DNA from: Rhizobium terrae
Lineage (GTDB): Bacteria > Pseudomonadota > Alphaproteobacteria > Rhizobiales > Rhizobiaceae
DNA: 64,000 nucleotides
Direction: 5' to 3'
NCBI RefSeq assembly: GCF_003425685.1
Contig: NZ_QJKM01000005.1
Coordinates: forward strand, 355,889 to 419,888
Positions 46,115-54,446 of the stretch are shown here, in pieces. The translations under genes and the position numbers were made by a program. The notes under the pieces are model-generated. The model worked only from the letters and a program-made list of their open reading frames with translations. It was not told where the DNA came from and made no database searches. Within the stretch, counting starts at the first letter, position 1, and every line of letters begins with the position of its first letter.

Positions 46115-46860
46115 CCTCGGCACTTTCCATCCGCGACATGGTCGTCACCTATGACGAGTTCAAGGCGTTGAACCGTGTCAATCTTGATGTCGGCCAGGGC
46201 GAATCCTTCGGTATCGTCGGCGAATCCGGCTCGGGCAAATCGACCTTGCTGCGCGCGGTGGCGGGGCTTGCGTCGTTCGAGGAGGGGACACTGACCGTCA
46301 ACGGCCGCGCCTATTCCGGCCGCAGCCGAGACAAGCAGTTCTACCGCACCGTCCAGATGGTGTTTCAGGACCCCTATGGCTCGCTGCACCCGCGCCAGAC
46401 CGTCGACCGGCTGCTGCTCGAACCGCTGGTGATCCATGGGTTCACGGATGTCGAGCCGCGCATCACCCGGGCGCTGGACGAGGTGGGATTGGGCGCCGGT
46501 TTCCGCTTCCGCTATTCGCACCAGCTTTCCGGCGGTCAGCGGCAGCGTATCGCCATTGCCCGGGCGCTGATCCTGGAGCCGAAAATTCTGCTGCTCGACG
46601 AGCCCACGTCGGCGCTCGACGCCTCGATCCAGGCGGAAATCCTGAACCTGCTCGAACAGGCGCGGCGTGACCGCAACCTCACCTTTGTCATGGTCAGCCA
46701 CGATCTCGGCGTCATCAGCCACATGTGCGAACGGCTGGCTGTGATGAAGGGCGGCGAGGTGGTCGAGACGGTGCCGGCAAAAGCTCTGGAAAAGCGCGAG
46801 TTTTCCGCCGATTATACGCGTCAGCTGCTCGTCGCCAGCGAAGGTTTTCGCCGCGGCTGA
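46111..46860 (+). CDS. Peptide-type ABC ATP-binding protein (DppF-like)
   Basis: ATPase of 249 aa. Walker A is GESGSGKSTLLR, the Q-loop is VFQDPYGSLHPRQTVD, the signature is LSGGQRQRIAIARAL and Walker B is ILLLDEPTSALDASIQ. It pairs with the DppD-like ATPase. It is the last gene of the complete transporter, so this pair could also serve the ATPase-less permease set at 49740-51505. Confidence 0.93.
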   Translation: MTSALSIRDMVVTYDEFKALNRVNLDVGQGESFGIVGESGSGKSTLLRAVAGLASFEEGTLTVNGRAYSGRSRDKQFYRTVQMVFQDPYGSLHPRQTVDRLLLEPLVIHGFTDVEPRITRALDEVGLGAGFRFRYSHQLSGGQRQRIAIARALILEPKILLLDEPTSALDASIQAEILNLLEQARRDRNLTFVMVSHDLGVISHMCERLAVMKGGEVVETVPAKALEKREFSADYTRQLLVASEGFRRG

Positions 46861-46941
46861 GCTTTTTGTTGATTTTCTGCGCAATTTCCGACGGAAACCG
46901 CTACACATTTTCCCGGAGTTGGCTCAACGCAGTGGGATGGC

Positions 46942-47871
46942 ATGCAGCTTCGCGCGCTTATGTATTTCGATGAACTGGTGCGCACGAATTCCATGCGGGC
47001 GGCGGCGGAAAACCTCAATGTCGCCGCCACTGCCGTGTCCCGGCAGATCGAGAACCTCGAACATTATTTCGGCACGCCGCTCGTCGAGCGCAGCAATCGC
47101 GGCATCAAGCTGACGGCGGCGGGAGAGCTGCTGGCCGCCCGCGCCGGCAAGACGCTGCGCGAACTCGAACACGTCCACCAGCTGATCGACGACCTGCAGG
47201 GGCTGCAGCGGGGCAGAGTAGTGATCTACGCCAACGGCGCGACGGTTGCGAACCTGCTGGCGCCCGTCCTGGCGGAATTCAGCCTGCGGTATCCCAAGCT
47301 CCGCTTCGAGGTGGCGATTACCAGCGCCCGTGAGGCGGTGGAGGCGCTGGCGGCGGCTGAGGCCGATCTCGTCGTGACGCTGTTTGCACCAAAAATTTCC
47401 GGCGTCAAGGTGCGGGTACGCTCCGAACTCACCTATGACGTCATCATGGCGGCCGACCATGCCGCCGCAGGCGCGAAGGAATTTACTCTGCGCGATCTCG
47501 TGCAGATGCCGCTTGCCCTGCCGGACAAGAGTTTCAGCGCCCGGCAGGCCTTCGAGGACGTGTTTTCCAAAGACGGGCTGACGCTCGACCCCGTCTTCGT
47601 CACCGGTTCGCTGGAAATGCTGAAGGAACTGGTGCTGCGCCGCGCCACCGTGACGCTGCTTCCGGCGCTTGCGGTGCAGCGGGAGATCGAGGCTGGGCAG
47701 CTCGCCGCCGTGCCTGTCGTTTCCGGCAGGGCGGTTCGCACGCCGATCGACCTTTGCGTCGCTCCCGACCGCCAGCTTTCCTTCGCCGCCGGCAAGCTGG
47801 TCGATTTCATCGAGGGTTTCATGCGCGGCGCCGACACGCGAAAATCCACGCGGCGGAAAGCTGCCGGATAA
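46942..47871 (+). CDS. LysR-family regulator between two peptide-transport clusters
   Basis: Protein of 309 aa. The helix-turn-helix is residues 1-60 (LRALMYFDELVRTNSMRAAAENLNVAATAVSRQIENLEHYFGTPL) and the effector domain begins GRVVIYANGATVANLLAPVLAEF. It lies in line after the ABC operon and before a second binding protein. The gap downstream holds two dyads that could be its operators. The effector is unknown. Confidence 0.9.
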   Translation: MQLRALMYFDELVRTNSMRAAAENLNVAATAVSRQIENLEHYFGTPLVERSNRGIKLTAAGELLAARAGKTLRELEHVHQLIDDLQGLQRGRVVIYANGATVANLLAPVLAEFSLRYPKLRFEVAITSAREAVEALAAAEADLVVTLFAPKISGVKVRVRSELTYDVIMAADHAAAGAKEFTLRDLVQMPLALPDKSFSARQAFEDVFSKDGLTLDPVFVTGSLEMLKELVLRRATVTLLPALAVQREIEAGQLAAVPVVSGRAVRTPIDLCVAPDRQLSFAAGKLVDFIEGFMRGADTRKSTRRKAAG

Positions 47872-47879
47872 ATCCGTTC

Positions 47880-47930
47880 GTGTAGCGTTTTCGGCTACAC
47901 AGAGCACACAAAATTCTGCATTGTGTGTGC
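47880..47930. promoter_or_regulatory. Two dyads between the LysR and binding-protein genes
   Basis: GTGTAGC-GTTTTCG-GCTACAC (47880-47900) is a 7-bp hairpin 9 bases after the LysR stop. GCACACA (47904-47910) and TGTGTGC (47924-47930) form a second dyad. The first may end the LysR transcript; the second is a candidate operator for the following gene. Confidence 0.4.
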
Positions 47931-48014
47931 ACCTGCGAAATGACACACTTTTGGCAATCGACGATCCCGCAGGTGCCGATCAGGCTGGGTCGTATTCCAA
48001 AAAAGGGGATTTTG

Positions 48015-49544
48015 ATGGGCAGGATGAGATTCTGGGGTTCGGCGACCATGCTGAAGGGGGCCACTTTCGGCCTTGCGATGGCAGCCGGTGTTCTTCTCGC
48101 GCAATCCGGCGCCGAGGCCGCGCCGAAAACGGCGGTAACGGTCGGCATGGCCGTCGAGCCGAGCGGGCTCGACCCGACGATCGCGGCACCCGTGGCGATC
48201 GGGCAGGTGACCTGGCAGAACATTTTCGAAGGCCTGACCACCATCGACCGCGCCGGCAAGGTGCAGCCGCAGCTGGCCGAAAGCTGGCAGATCTCGCCGG
48301 ACGGCAAGACCTATACGTTCAAGCTGCGCCAGGGCGTCAAATTCCATAACGGCGTCGCCTTCGACAGTTCGGTGGCGAAATTCTCGATCGATCGCGCCCG
48401 CGGGGCCGACAGCGTCAATCCGCAGAAGCGCTATTTCGCTTCGATCGATACCATCGAGACGCCGGACGCGGCGACGCTGGTGCTGAAGCTGAAGCAGCCC
48501 GCTGGCAGCCTACTCTACTGGCTCGGCTGGCCGTCCTCCGTCATCGTCGAGCCGAAATCGGCGGCCGACAACAAGACGACGCCGGTCGGCACCGGTCCGT
48601 TCAAATTCGTCGCCTGGGCCAAGGGGTCCAAAGTGGATCTCGCCAAAAATGCCGACTATTGGAACAAGTCGGTTTCGGTGAAGCTCGACACGGCCGCTTT
48701 CCGCTTTATCGGCGACCCGCAGGCGCAGGCCGCGGCGCTGAAGGCCGGTGATGTCGATGCCTTCCCGGAATTCGGGGCGCCGGAACTGATCAAGTCCTTC
48801 GAGGGCGACAAGAAGCTTGCGACCGTCATCGGCAACACCGAGCTCAAGGTCGTTGCCGGCATGAACAACACGCGCAAGCCGTTCTCCGACAGACGAGTGC
48901 GGCAGGCGCTGATGATGGCGGTGGACCGTGCGACCGTCGTCGAGGGGGCATGGTCGGGCTACGGCACGCCGATCGGCAGTCACTACACGCCGAACGATCG
49001 CGGTTACAAGGACCTGACCGGCGTCTACCCCTTCGATGCGGCGAAGGCCAAGGCTCTGCTTACGGAAGCCGGTTATCCGAACGGCTTCACCTTCACCATG
49101 AAGGCGCCGCAGATGGCCTATGCGCAGCGCTCCTCGCAGATCCTGCAGGCGATGTTTGCCGAAATCGGCGTGACGATGAAGATCGAGACGACCGAATTTC
49201 CGGCCAAGTGGGTGGCGGACGTCTTGAAGGCGGCCGATTACGACATGACCATCGTCGCGCACGCCGAGCCGATGGACATCGACATCTACGCGCGCGATCC
49301 CTACTATTTCAACTACAAGAACCCGGCCTTCAACGACATCCTGGCCAAGGTCGAGGCGACGTCGGATGCCGCCGAACAAGAAAAGCTCTACGGCGAAGCC
49401 CAGACCATTCTGGCCCACGACGTGCCGTCGCTGTTTCTGTTCGTGATGCCGAAGCTTGGCGTGTGGGATGCGAAGGTGAAGGGGCTTTGGGAGAACGAGC
49501 CTATTCCGTCGAACGTCCTGACGGATGTTTCCTGGGCCGAGTGA
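48015..49544 (+). CDS. Peptide-type ABC transporter substrate-binding protein (second system)
   Basis: Family 5 solute-binding protein of 509 aa. The signal peptide (about 1-31, AEAAPK) precedes VTVGMAVEPSGLDPTIAAP, QLAESWQISPDGKTYTFKLRQGVKFHNG and TRKPFSDRRVRQALMMAVDR. The ATG at 48015 follows AAGGGGAT. Its partners are the two permeases downstream, separated by a 195-base palindromic stretch. The ligand could be a peptide, an amide or another substrate cleaved by the amidase further down. Confidence 0.92.
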   Translation: MGRMRFWGSATMLKGATFGLAMAAGVLLAQSGAEAAPKTAVTVGMAVEPSGLDPTIAAPVAIGQVTWQNIFEGLTTIDRAGKVQPQLAESWQISPDGKTYTFKLRQGVKFHNGVAFDSSVAKFSIDRARGADSVNPQKRYFASIDTIETPDAATLVLKLKQPAGSLLYWLGWPSSVIVEPKSAADNKTTPVGTGPFKFVAWAKGSKVDLAKNADYWNKSVSVKLDTAAFRFIGDPQAQAAALKAGDVDAFPEFGAPELIKSFEGDKKLATVIGNTELKVVAGMNNTRKPFSDRRVRQALMMAVDRATVVEGAWSGYGTPIGSHYTPNDRGYKDLTGVYPFDAAKAKALLTEAGYPNGFTFTMKAPQMAYAQRSSQILQAMFAEIGVTMKIETTEFPAKWVADVLKAADYDMTIVAHAEPMDIDIYARDPYYFNYKNPAFNDILAKVEATSDAAEQEKLYGEAQTILAHDVPSLFLFVMPKLGVWDAKVKGLWENEPIPSNVLTDVSWAE

Positions 49545-49578
49545 CGATTTGATGGGGCAGGGCGGCGCGGCACACCAG

Positions 49579-49722
49579 TCTCTCCCCTTGCCGGAGAGAT
49601 GCCTGGCAACGCAGAGGGGGGTGGTTCCACATATTCCATGGGCCATTGTTCCATGGGTCATTGAGTTCGCTGCCCCATCCCTCTCTGTCAGCTCCGCTTA
49701 CATCTCCCCCGCAAGGGGGGAG
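49579..49722. repeat. Two hairpins between binding-protein and permease genes
   Basis: TCTCTCC (49579-49585) with GGAGAGA (49593-49599), and TCTCCCCC (49703-49710) with GGGGGGAGA (49715-49723), flank an imperfect direct repeat of TTCCATGGG (near 49635 and 49649). It appears to be a degraded mosaic repeat. Confidence 0.6.
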
Positions 49723-49739
49723 AAGGGAGTTCCGGGGTT

Positions 49740-50690
49740 ATGATCTCCATCCTCATCCGCCGTATTCTCTCCCTCATCGTTACGCTTCTCATTGTCTCCC
49801 TATTGATCTTCGTCATCATGGACCTGCTGCCCGGCGATCCGGCGGCGATCATGCTCGGGACCTCGGCGAGCCCGGAGACGCTGGCGGCGCTGCGCAGCCA
49901 GCTCGGGCTCGATCAGCCGCTGCCGGTCAGATATCTCGCGTGGCTCGCGGGTGTGTTCCGGGGCGATCTCGGGCAGTCCTATACCTATGGGGTGCCGGTC
50001 GCGGGGCTGATCGCCGAACGGTTGGCGGTGACGCTGCCGCTGGCGCTGATGGCGATCGTGCTGTCGGTTTTGATCGCCATTCCGCTCGGCGTGCAGGCGG
50101 CGCGAAAGCACAATGGCGTCTTCGATTTCGTCGCGGGCTTCTTCTCCTATGTCAGCATCGCCGTGCCGGCCTTCTGGGTCGGGCTGCTGCTGATCATCGC
50201 CTTTTCCTCCATGCTCGGCTGGATGCCGGCGGGCGGTTTTCCGGGGTGGAATGCCGGACTTTTCGCCGGCTTGCAGGCATTGCTGATGCCGGCAGTGGCG
50301 CTGGCCCTGCCGCAGGCGGGCGTACTCACCCGCGTTGCCCGCACGGCCTTACTGGAAGTGATGAACGAGGATTTCGTCCGCACCGCGCGCGCCAAGGGCT
50401 TGAGCGATGGCGTCGCCATCTGGCGGCATGCGGTGCCGAACGCGGCTCTCCCGGTCGTCACCATGCTCGGCCTGCAGTTTACCTTCCTGATCGCCGGCGC
50501 GGTGCTGGTGGAAAACGTCTTCAATCTGCCGGGGCTCGGCCGGCTTGCCTATCAGGCGCTGTCCCAGCGCGACATCATCGTCATGCAGGATGTGGTATTG
50601 TTCTTCTCGGGCTTGGTCATCGTCATGAACTTCCTGGTCGATCTTGCCTATCTGGCGATCGATCCGCGTCTGAGGGCCAATGCCCAATGA
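49740..50690 (+). CDS. Peptide-type ABC permease (DppB-like, second system)
   Basis: Permease of 316 aa with the DppB plan: MDLLPGDPAAIMLG, SPETLAALRSQLGLDQPLPVRYLAWLAGVFRGDLGQSY, then VARTALLEVMNEDFVRTARAKGLSDGVAIWRHAVPNAALPVVTMLG and VLVENVFNLPGLG. The following permease overlaps it (ATGA). No ATPase genes accompany this set. Confidence 0.93.
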   Translation: MISILIRRILSLIVTLLIVSLLIFVIMDLLPGDPAAIMLGTSASPETLAALRSQLGLDQPLPVRYLAWLAGVFRGDLGQSYTYGVPVAGLIAERLAVTLPLALMAIVLSVLIAIPLGVQAARKHNGVFDFVAGFFSYVSIAVPAFWVGLLLIIAFSSMLGWMPAGGFPGWNAGLFAGLQALLMPAVALALPQAGVLTRVARTALLEVMNEDFVRTARAKGLSDGVAIWRHAVPNAALPVVTMLGLQFTFLIAGAVLVENVFNLPGLGRLAYQALSQRDIIVMQDVVLFFSGLVIVMNFLVDLAYLAIDPRLRANAQ

Positions 50691-51505
50691 CGAAAGTGTT
50701 GCGTCGCCCCGTCTTTTTCATCGGCCTCGTCGTCACGCTGGCGCTATTTGCCGTGGCGCTGCTTTCACTCGTCTGGACGCCGCTGCCGCCAAGCAGGATG
50801 AACATCGTCCACAAGCTCAAGGCGCCGTTCGATTTCGGTTTGCTCGGCACCGACCAGTTTGGCCGGGACGTCGCCTCGATGCTGATGGTCGGGGCCTGGA
50901 ACTCACTTTCGACCTCGATCCTTGCCGTAGCGCTGGGTGCTTCCGTCGGCACGGCGGTCGGCGTCACCGTCGCGATGCGGCGCGGCTGGGTGGAACTCGT
51001 GGTCATGCGCGGCTGCGACATCGTCTTCGCGATTCCACCGATCCTGTCGGCGATGATGCTCGGCGCCTTCATCGGGTCCGGCCGCTTCACCGCGATCATC
51101 GCGATCGGCACGTTCATGGTGCCGGTTTTCGCGCGGCTGACGCTTGGGGCGGCGCTGCAGATCTGGACCCGCGACTATGTGATGGCGGCGATCGGCATGG
51201 GCCGGTCGAAGGCGAAGATCACGCTGGCGCACGTGCTGCCGAACATATCCAACCAGATCATCGTGCAGGTGACGATCCAGCTGGGGCTCGCGATCCTCAC
51301 CGAAGCCGGCCTTTCCTTCCTCGGCCTCGGCATGCCGCCGCCGAACCCGACCTGGGGGCGGATGCTGGCGGATGCCCAGACCTTCCTCGGCCAAGCGCCC
51401 TGGCTGGCACTGATGCCGGGCATGGCAATCGCGCTCGCGGTGCTCGGCCTCAACATGCTCGGCGACGGGTTGCGCGATTTACTTGATCCGCGTGATGATT
51501 CCTGA
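50687..51505 (+). CDS. Peptide-type ABC permease (DppC-like, second system)
   Basis: Permease of 272 aa: FGLLGTDQFGRDVASMLMVGAWNS, coupling loop TRDYVMAAIGMGRSKAKITLAHVLPN and SFLGLGMPPPNPTWGRML with LGDGLRDLLDPRDDS at the C-terminus. It lacks an ATPase gene downstream; the amidase gene starts 24 bases later and probably belongs to the same operon. Confidence 0.92.
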   Translation: MTKVLRRPVFFIGLVVTLALFAVALLSLVWTPLPPSRMNIVHKLKAPFDFGLLGTDQFGRDVASMLMVGAWNSLSTSILAVALGASVGTAVGVTVAMRRGWVELVVMRGCDIVFAIPPILSAMMLGAFIGSGRFTAIIAIGTFMVPVFARLTLGAALQIWTRDYVMAAIGMGRSKAKITLAHVLPNISNQIIVQVTIQLGLAILTEAGLSFLGLGMPPPNPTWGRMLADAQTFLGQAPWLALMPGMAIALAVLGLNMLGDGLRDLLDPRDDS

Positions 51506-51529
51506 CTTTTTGAACACGAAGACATTCCC

Positions 51530-52924
51530 ATGAACGATCTCCTGAAGCTGACGATTCGCGAAATTCTGTTTCTCTACGCAGCGAAGAAACTCTCGCCCTC
51601 GGAATACTGGCTGGCGGTCGAGGAGCGGATTGCCGCCTTCGAGCCGCATGTCAGGGCGCTTTACCTCTACGATCCCGAGGGTGCGCGGGCGCAGGCCGCG
51701 GCTTCCACCGAGCGGTGGATGAAGGGCGCGACGCTCGGCACGCTGGACGGCATACCCGTAACGTTGAAGGAGCTGATCGCCACCAAGGGCGACCCGGTGC
51801 CGCTCGGGACAGCCGCCGTCGAACTCCTGCCGGCCGCGGAGGACGCCCCGATCGCAGCCCGCTTGCGGGAGGACGGCGCGGTCATCTTTGCGAAAACGAC
51901 CTGTCCGGACTACGGCATGTTGTCCTCTGGCCTGTCGAGCTTCCATCATCTCAGCCGCAATCCATGGGACCTGACGCAGAACCCCGGCGGTTCCAGCGCC
52001 GGGGCTTCGGCTGCCGGTGCGGCGAGTTTCGGACCCTTGCACATCGGCACGGATATCGGCGGCTCGGTGCGCCTGCCGGCCGGCTGGACGGGGCTGTTCG
52101 GCTTCAAGCCGAGCCATGGCCGCATCCCCGTCGATCCCTATTACGTCGGACGCTGCGCCGGACCGATGACCCGCACTGTCGAGGACACCGCGATCTCGAT
52201 GGCGACGCTGTCGCGGCCGGACTGGCGCGACGGCACCTCGCTGCCGCCCAACGATTTCAACTGGCTGGATTTCGATATCGACGTGAAGGGCATGAAGATC
52301 GGCCTGATGCTGGACGCGGGGATCGGACTGCCCGTCGACGACGAGGTCCGCGACGCCGTCGTGGCGGCTGCGAAGCGTTTCGAGGCGGCGGGGGCGGAGA
52401 TCATTCCGGTCGGCCCGGTGCTCAACCGCGTCATGCTGGACGGGCTCGACAATTTCTGGCGGTCGCGCTTCTGGGGCGACATCGAGAAGATGCCGGAGGA
52501 GCGCCGTGCCCTGATCCTGCCCTATATCTACCAGTGGGCCGAAGGGGGTACCTATATTTCCGGGGTCGAGGCCGTGCGTGGCTTCAACCAGACGATCGAG
52601 ATGCGCAAGGCCTGCGGCAGGCTTTTCTCGACCGTCGATGCGGTCATTTCGCCGACCAACCCGATCGTCTCCTATCCGGCGGAATGGGCTTCGCCCACCA
52701 ACGACCCGGCGAAGCCGTTCGAGCATATCGGCTTTACCGTGCCGTGGAACATGTCGGAACAGCCGGCCTCGTCGATCAATTGCGGCTTCTCGCGCTCCGG
52801 CATGCCGATCGGGCTGCAGATCGTCGGCCCGCGCTTCGGCGATCTTCTCGTGCTGAAGCTTTCCCGCGGCTTCGAAGAATGGACCGGCGGCATTGCCATC
52901 TGGCCGGAGCCGCCCGTCGCCTGA
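51530..52924 (+). CDS. Amidase (amidase-signature family)
   Basis: Amidase of 464 aa with intact triad: Lys80 in DGIPVTLKEL, cis-Ser155 in NPGGSSAGASAAGAAS and nucleophile Ser179 in IGTDIGGSVRLPAGW. This canonical DIGGSVR motif differs from the amidase at 30521. As last gene after two permeases it may hydrolyse the imported compound. The substrate is unknown. Confidence 0.92.
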   Translation: MNDLLKLTIREILFLYAAKKLSPSEYWLAVEERIAAFEPHVRALYLYDPEGARAQAAASTERWMKGATLGTLDGIPVTLKELIATKGDPVPLGTAAVELLPAAEDAPIAARLREDGAVIFAKTTCPDYGMLSSGLSSFHHLSRNPWDLTQNPGGSSAGASAAGAASFGPLHIGTDIGGSVRLPAGWTGLFGFKPSHGRIPVDPYYVGRCAGPMTRTVEDTAISMATLSRPDWRDGTSLPPNDFNWLDFDIDVKGMKIGLMLDAGIGLPVDDEVRDAVVAAAKRFEAAGAEIIPVGPVLNRVMLDGLDNFWRSRFWGDIEKMPEERRALILPYIYQWAEGGTYISGVEAVRGFNQTIEMRKACGRLFSTVDAVISPTNPIVSYPAEWASPTNDPAKPFEHIGFTVPWNMSEQPASSINCGFSRSGMPIGLQIVGPRFGDLLVLKLSRGFEEWTGGIAIWPEPPVA

Positions 52925-52983
52925 CATCAAGGCTCTTGGGCGCATTCCGAAGCATTTTTTTGAGCCCTGCGGCGATCGAGCCG

Positions 52984-53008
52984 GGAACCATCACGCTTTT
53001 GCCGCGTT
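52984..53008 (+). promoter_or_regulatory. EcfG-type general stress promoter for the DUF883 gene
   Basis: GGAAC (52984-52988), 16 bases, CGTT (53005-53008): an exact match to the alphaproteobacterial EcfG consensus. The predicted transcript has an unusually long leader of about 180 bases. Confidence 0.75.
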
Positions 53009-53065
53009 CACCGGCCGCAGCTTGAAAGAGGCGCGCTCGTCACGCGCCGAGCGGGGAGGTTCCGG

Positions 53066-53095
53066 ATGGGGGCGTTCTGTTGCTGGGTGTCCTGA
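53066..53095 (+). CDS. Possible leader peptide (uORF)
   Basis: Nine-codon frame MGAFCCWVS in the DUF883 leader, preceded by GGGGAGG at 6 bases. Two Cys and a Trp make it unusual. No attenuator partner is established, so it could be chance. Confidence 0.25.
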   Translation: MGAFCCWVS

Positions 53096-53148
53096 TCCCG
53101 GCAATCAGCCCTCTCCCTATCTTCCGCGCCATTTGATTTTTCGCAAGG

Positions 53149-53170
53149 TGGGCACACCGCGGTGCGCCCA
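53149..53170 (+). other. Hairpin in the DUF883 leader
   Basis: TGGGCACACC and GGTGCGCCCA pair at 9 of 10 positions around GC, ending 27 bases before the start codon. It could affect leader stability or translation. Confidence 0.4.
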
Positions 53171-53197
53171 GGATTTATCCGAGCAAAGGAGATAGAC

Positions 53198-53545
53198 ATG
53201 CCCGCTACCACTACCGGCCCGCAGACCGAATTCACCCGCAACCGTAATGGCGTCACTCCGCCGAACGACATCGAAACCCAGCTGCAGCAGCTTCGCGAAG
53301 ATATCGCCAATCTCGCCAGGACGGTCGCCGCGGTCGGCAACGAGAAGGCAGGCGAAGTGAAGGGCAGGGCCCGCCGGGCCGCCAGCGAGGCCGCCGACGC
53401 GTCCATGCATATGGTGGAAGCGGCGCGCGAGCAGGCCGTTTCGCTGGAACGGGACCTGGAACGCCAGATCCGCACGAACCCTATCCAGGCCGTCGCCATC
53501 GCCGCCGGCGTCGGTTTCCTGTTCGCGCTGATGACGCGTCGCTGA
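53198..53545 (+). CDS. DUF883-family (ElaB/YqjD-like) membrane-anchored protein
   Basis: Protein of 115 aa with a long amphipathic helix (about 25-90) rich in Ala, Glu and Arg, then one C-terminal membrane segment (NPIQAVAIAAGVGFLFALMTRR). The GlyXXXX-rich membrane segment and RTNP motif are family hallmarks. E. coli relatives bind ribosomes at the membrane in stationary phase. The exact EcfG promoter upstream makes stress induction likely. The start at 53198 follows AAAGGAGA. Confidence 0.88.
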   Translation: MPATTTGPQTEFTRNRNGVTPPNDIETQLQQLREDIANLARTVAAVGNEKAGEVKGRARRAASEAADASMHMVEAAREQAVSLERDLERQIRTNPIQAVAIAAGVGFLFALMTRR

Positions 53546-53562
53546 TAACGGGACCTTTTGTG

Positions 53563-54015
53563 ATGATGACGGGATTGGGACCGCTTCTGGCCTCGCTCGC
53601 CGCGATGGACATCGCGGCGTTCATAAGCAAGCTGAAAAGGAACGCGATCCTCTATGCCATCGCGCTCGTTTTCCTGCTGACGGCCTATGCCCTGGCGGTT
53701 GCGGCCCTCGCCGTCTATCTCGGCCAGATCTGGGGCCTGCCGGTCGCCCTTCTTGCGGTCGCCGGGGGCGCTCTGGTGCTGGGTCTGGTGATAATCCTCT
53801 GGGCGGCTTTGGCCAACCACGCCGAAGAGCGCCGCAAGCGGGAAGCCGCGGCGTCCAACAGCAGCAAGGCTCTCATGCTGACCGCGGCGCTCTCCGCACT
53901 GCCCCTGGTGATCAAATCGCGGCCGCTGCTCATGGCCTCGGTCGCTGCCGGTCTTGGTTTCCTCGTCATGAAGAACATGGGTTCGGCCAGCCGTTACAAC
54001 GACCCGGCCGAGTAA
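53563..54015 (+). CDS. Small membrane protein (YqjE/phage-holin-like family)
   Basis: Protein of 150 aa with two adjacent hydrophobic segments (about 25-80: YAIALVFLLTAYALAVAALAVYLG and LLAVAGGALVLGLVIILWAAL) and a third near the C-terminus (LLMASVAAGLGFLVMKNM). This arrangement is found in genes paired with DUF883 proteins (YqjD-YqjE). It starts 17 bases after the DUF883 gene and shares its EcfG promoter. The start could also be the adjacent GTG (53560) or ATG (53566). Confidence 0.8.
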   Translation: MMTGLGPLLASLAAMDIAAFISKLKRNAILYAIALVFLLTAYALAVAALAVYLGQIWGLPVALLAVAGGALVLGLVIILWAALANHAEERRKREAAASNSSKALMLTAALSALPLVIKSRPLLMASVAAGLGFLVMKNMGSASRYNDPAE

Positions 54016-54048
54016 CCGGCCTCGGGGCCCGAATGCATGGTCGTCTGC

Positions 54049-54340
54049 CTTCCGCAGGCGCCGCGATCCCGCGACACGATGCAGCCCCTGCACGGTCCAG
54101 CCTTTCGCAGCCGCGGCCAAGCCGGCAGATTAACTCCTGATCGACAAGTTTCCTCAGCGTCTTGGTCGTATGGCCGAGCGTATCGGCGACGTGCTGCTGG
54201 TTCAAAGACAGAGTGAGGGATTGTCCGGCCGCGCATCCGCCGCCGCACGAATCCGCCTGTCCGGAACGCGAGAAGACAGGCCGAGCTTCGCCTGTCGATG
54301 CTGAGCAGGTGCCCGTCCGAATGGATCCCTCCCATGCCGC
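54049..54340 (-). pseudogene. Frameshifted remnant of a Crp/Fnr-family regulator
   Basis: Three consecutive pieces in different frames resemble the C-terminal half of rhizobial Crp/Fnr proteins. About 54299-54201: IDRRSS then FVRRRMRGRT, like the dimer-helix end. About 54217-54128: SLNQQHVADTLGHTTKTLRK, like the helix-turn-helix. About 54120-54049: KGWTVQGLHRVAGS, like the C-terminal strand. The pieces are in order and adjacent, so at least two frameshifts broke one gene. The N-terminal nucleotide-binding half is missing or unrecognisable. It sits between two stress-locus genes. Confidence 0.55.
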
Positions 54341-54446
54341 CAGCCGATGATTGTCGCAGGTAGGCGCGACGGATGTCATTTTTAAATGACCAGGGATTCT
54401 TTCGGTGATCTAGCCGGATTGCATTGTTGAAAATCACGGGCTGGGT

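Noticed and set aside
54258..54285. GGAAC on the plus strand inside the Crp/Fnr remnant
   Set aside because: No CGTT-like -10 at 16 or 17 bases; chance occurrence.
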